The notes under the pieces were generated by a model. The model was not told the origin of the DNA. It saw only the letters and a list, made by a program, of their open reading frames with translations, and searched no databases. A DNA stretch of 5,588 nucleotides from an uncultured Collinsella sp. (lineage in GTDB: Bacteria > Actinomycetota > Coriobacteriia > Coriobacteriales > Coriobacteriaceae). The DNA is taken from contig URRJ01000115.1 in NCBI GenBank assembly GCA_900550205.1, positions 1 to 5,588 on the forward strand. The letters are read 5' to 3'. Below are positions 5,017-5,588 of the stretch, piece by piece (the first letter of the stretch is position 1; the number at the start of each line of letters is the position of its first letter). The position numbers were made by a program, and so were the translations under genes.

Positions 5017-5047
5017 ATGTGGCAAAGAGACTGTCCCTTTGTCACAT
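5017..5047. repeat. REP-like palindromic hairpin
   Basis: ATGTGGCAAAG (5017-5027) pairs with CTTTGTCACAT (5037-5047) through 10 Watson-Crick pairs and one G-T, around the 9-nt loop AGACTGTCC. The last base is the first base of the ABC gene stop codon complement (5047-5049). Palindromes of the form GTGACAAAGGGACTGTCCC are, as I recall, a recurrent intergenic motif in several Gram-positive genomes. This copy is imperfect. Confidence 0.5.
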
Positions 5048-5588
5048 TATGCGAACTGGCTCAGATAGAGGTCGGCGTAGGCACCCTCGGCAGCCAGCAG
5101 CTCCTTATGCGTGCCCTGCTCGATAATGTTGCCGTGATCCATGACCAAGATCAGGTCGGCGTCCACGATCGTCGACAGGCGGTGCGCGATCACAAAGCTC
5201 GTGCGCCCGCGCATGAGCGCGTCCATGGCACGACCGATGGCAAGCTCGGTACGCGTATCCACGCTTGAGGTCGCCTCGTCCAGGATGAGAATCGCCGGGT
5301 TATTGAGCAGCACGCGTGCGATGGTCAGCAGCTGACGCTGGCCCTGGCTGATGCTTTCGGCATCGTTGGCCACGCGCGTGTCATAGCCCTGCGGCATGGT
5401 GCGCACAAAGAAGTCGACCTGCGCGGCGCGCGCAGCCGCCACGATCTCCTCACGCGTCGCCTCGGGACAGCCGTAGGCGATGTTTTCGGCAATCGTGCCA
5501 TCGAACAGCCAGGCGTCCTGCAGCACCATGCCAAACTGCTGCCGTAGCTCGCCGCGGTCCATGCGGCTCGTATCCACGCCGTCGAGCG
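5047..5588 (-). CDS. ABC exporter ATPase subunit (permease-ATPase half-transporter), C-terminal part
   Basis: The last 179 codons are present; the 5' part, including the transmembrane domain and Walker A, lies past the right edge. The fragment begins LDGVDTSRM. In order it shows the Q-loop with [21 protein letters not shown] (Q23 of the fragment), the signature [15 protein letters not shown] (a SQGQ variant of LSGGQ), Walker [14 protein letters not shown] with the catalytic glutamate present, and the H-loop IAHRLS with its histidine. This NBD pattern belongs to the ABCB/MsbA-like exporters with fused permease and ATPase. The SQGQ form with intact glutamate resembles the consensus-site subunit of heterodimeric exporters (TM288, YheH, BmrD type), so a partner gene would be expected immediately upstream, outside the window (inference). 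The substrate cannot be inferred. The stop overlaps the REP-like hairpin. Confidence 0.93.
   Translation of the reverse strand, partial: LDGVDTSRMDRGELRQQFGMVLQDAWLFDGTIAENIAYGCPEATREEIVAAARAAQVDFFVRTMPQGYDTRVANDAESISQGQRQLLTIARVLLNNPAILILDEATSSVDTRTELAIGRAMDALMRGRTSFVIAHRLSTIVDADLILVMDHGNIIEQGTHKELLAAEGAYADLYLSQFA

Overview
The window looks like a chromosomal housekeeping stretch from a GC-rich member of the Actinomycetota. My best guess is a gut Coriobacteriia (Collinsella or a relative). This rests on the GC-rich third codon positions, a CCA-encoding tRNA-Ser, strong Shine-Dalgarno sites beside TATACT-type -10 boxes, and the gene mix (LemA, short-form BCAT, DedA, EpsC-type CysE). It is an impression from protein style, not a database match. 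No phage, conjugation, CRISPR or defence genes are visible.

Layout, left to right. Positions 1-48 hold the first 16 codons of a minus-strand gene that looks like tadA (tRNA adenosine deaminase). A complete tRNA-Ser(UGA) follows on the plus strand at 100-189. A TetR-family regulator (193-789, minus) converges on it with only 3 bp between the tRNA CCA and the stop codon. lemA (989-1540, plus) is divergent from the regulator and ends at a very strong terminator. A gene-free stretch of 478 bp follows. It contains a roughly 200-bp segment bounded by imperfect inverted repeats and a 97-nt nested near-palindrome that sits just past the end of ilvE. The branched-chain aminotransferase gene ilvE (2019-3071, minus) has a 150-nt leader holding a candidate leaderless upstream ORF. 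dedA (3361-4008, minus) is a separate unit with its own terminator. It is divergent from cysE (4232-4936, plus), serine O-acetyltransferase. A bidirectional terminator and a REP-like hairpin separate cysE from the 3' part of an ABC exporter gene (5047-5588, minus), which runs off the right edge.

The genes mostly look like independent single-gene units, each with its own promoter and terminator, so no multi-gene pathway is encoded here. ilvE (last step of Val/Leu/Ile synthesis) and cysE (first committed step of cysteine synthesis) are both amino-acid genes. Both have an upstream ORF whose stop overlaps the start codon by ATGA or GTGA.

I do not see an obvious new multi-gene system. The best leads are non-coding: the ilvE leader ORF, the inverted-repeat-bounded element at 1645-1847, the palindrome at 1892-1988, the REP-like hairpin at 5017-5047, and palindromes overlapping the cysE and dedA promoters. 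The CysE C-terminus is also unusual: it ends in a regular coiled coil rather than the short Ile-ended tail that binds CysK in well-studied bacteria.
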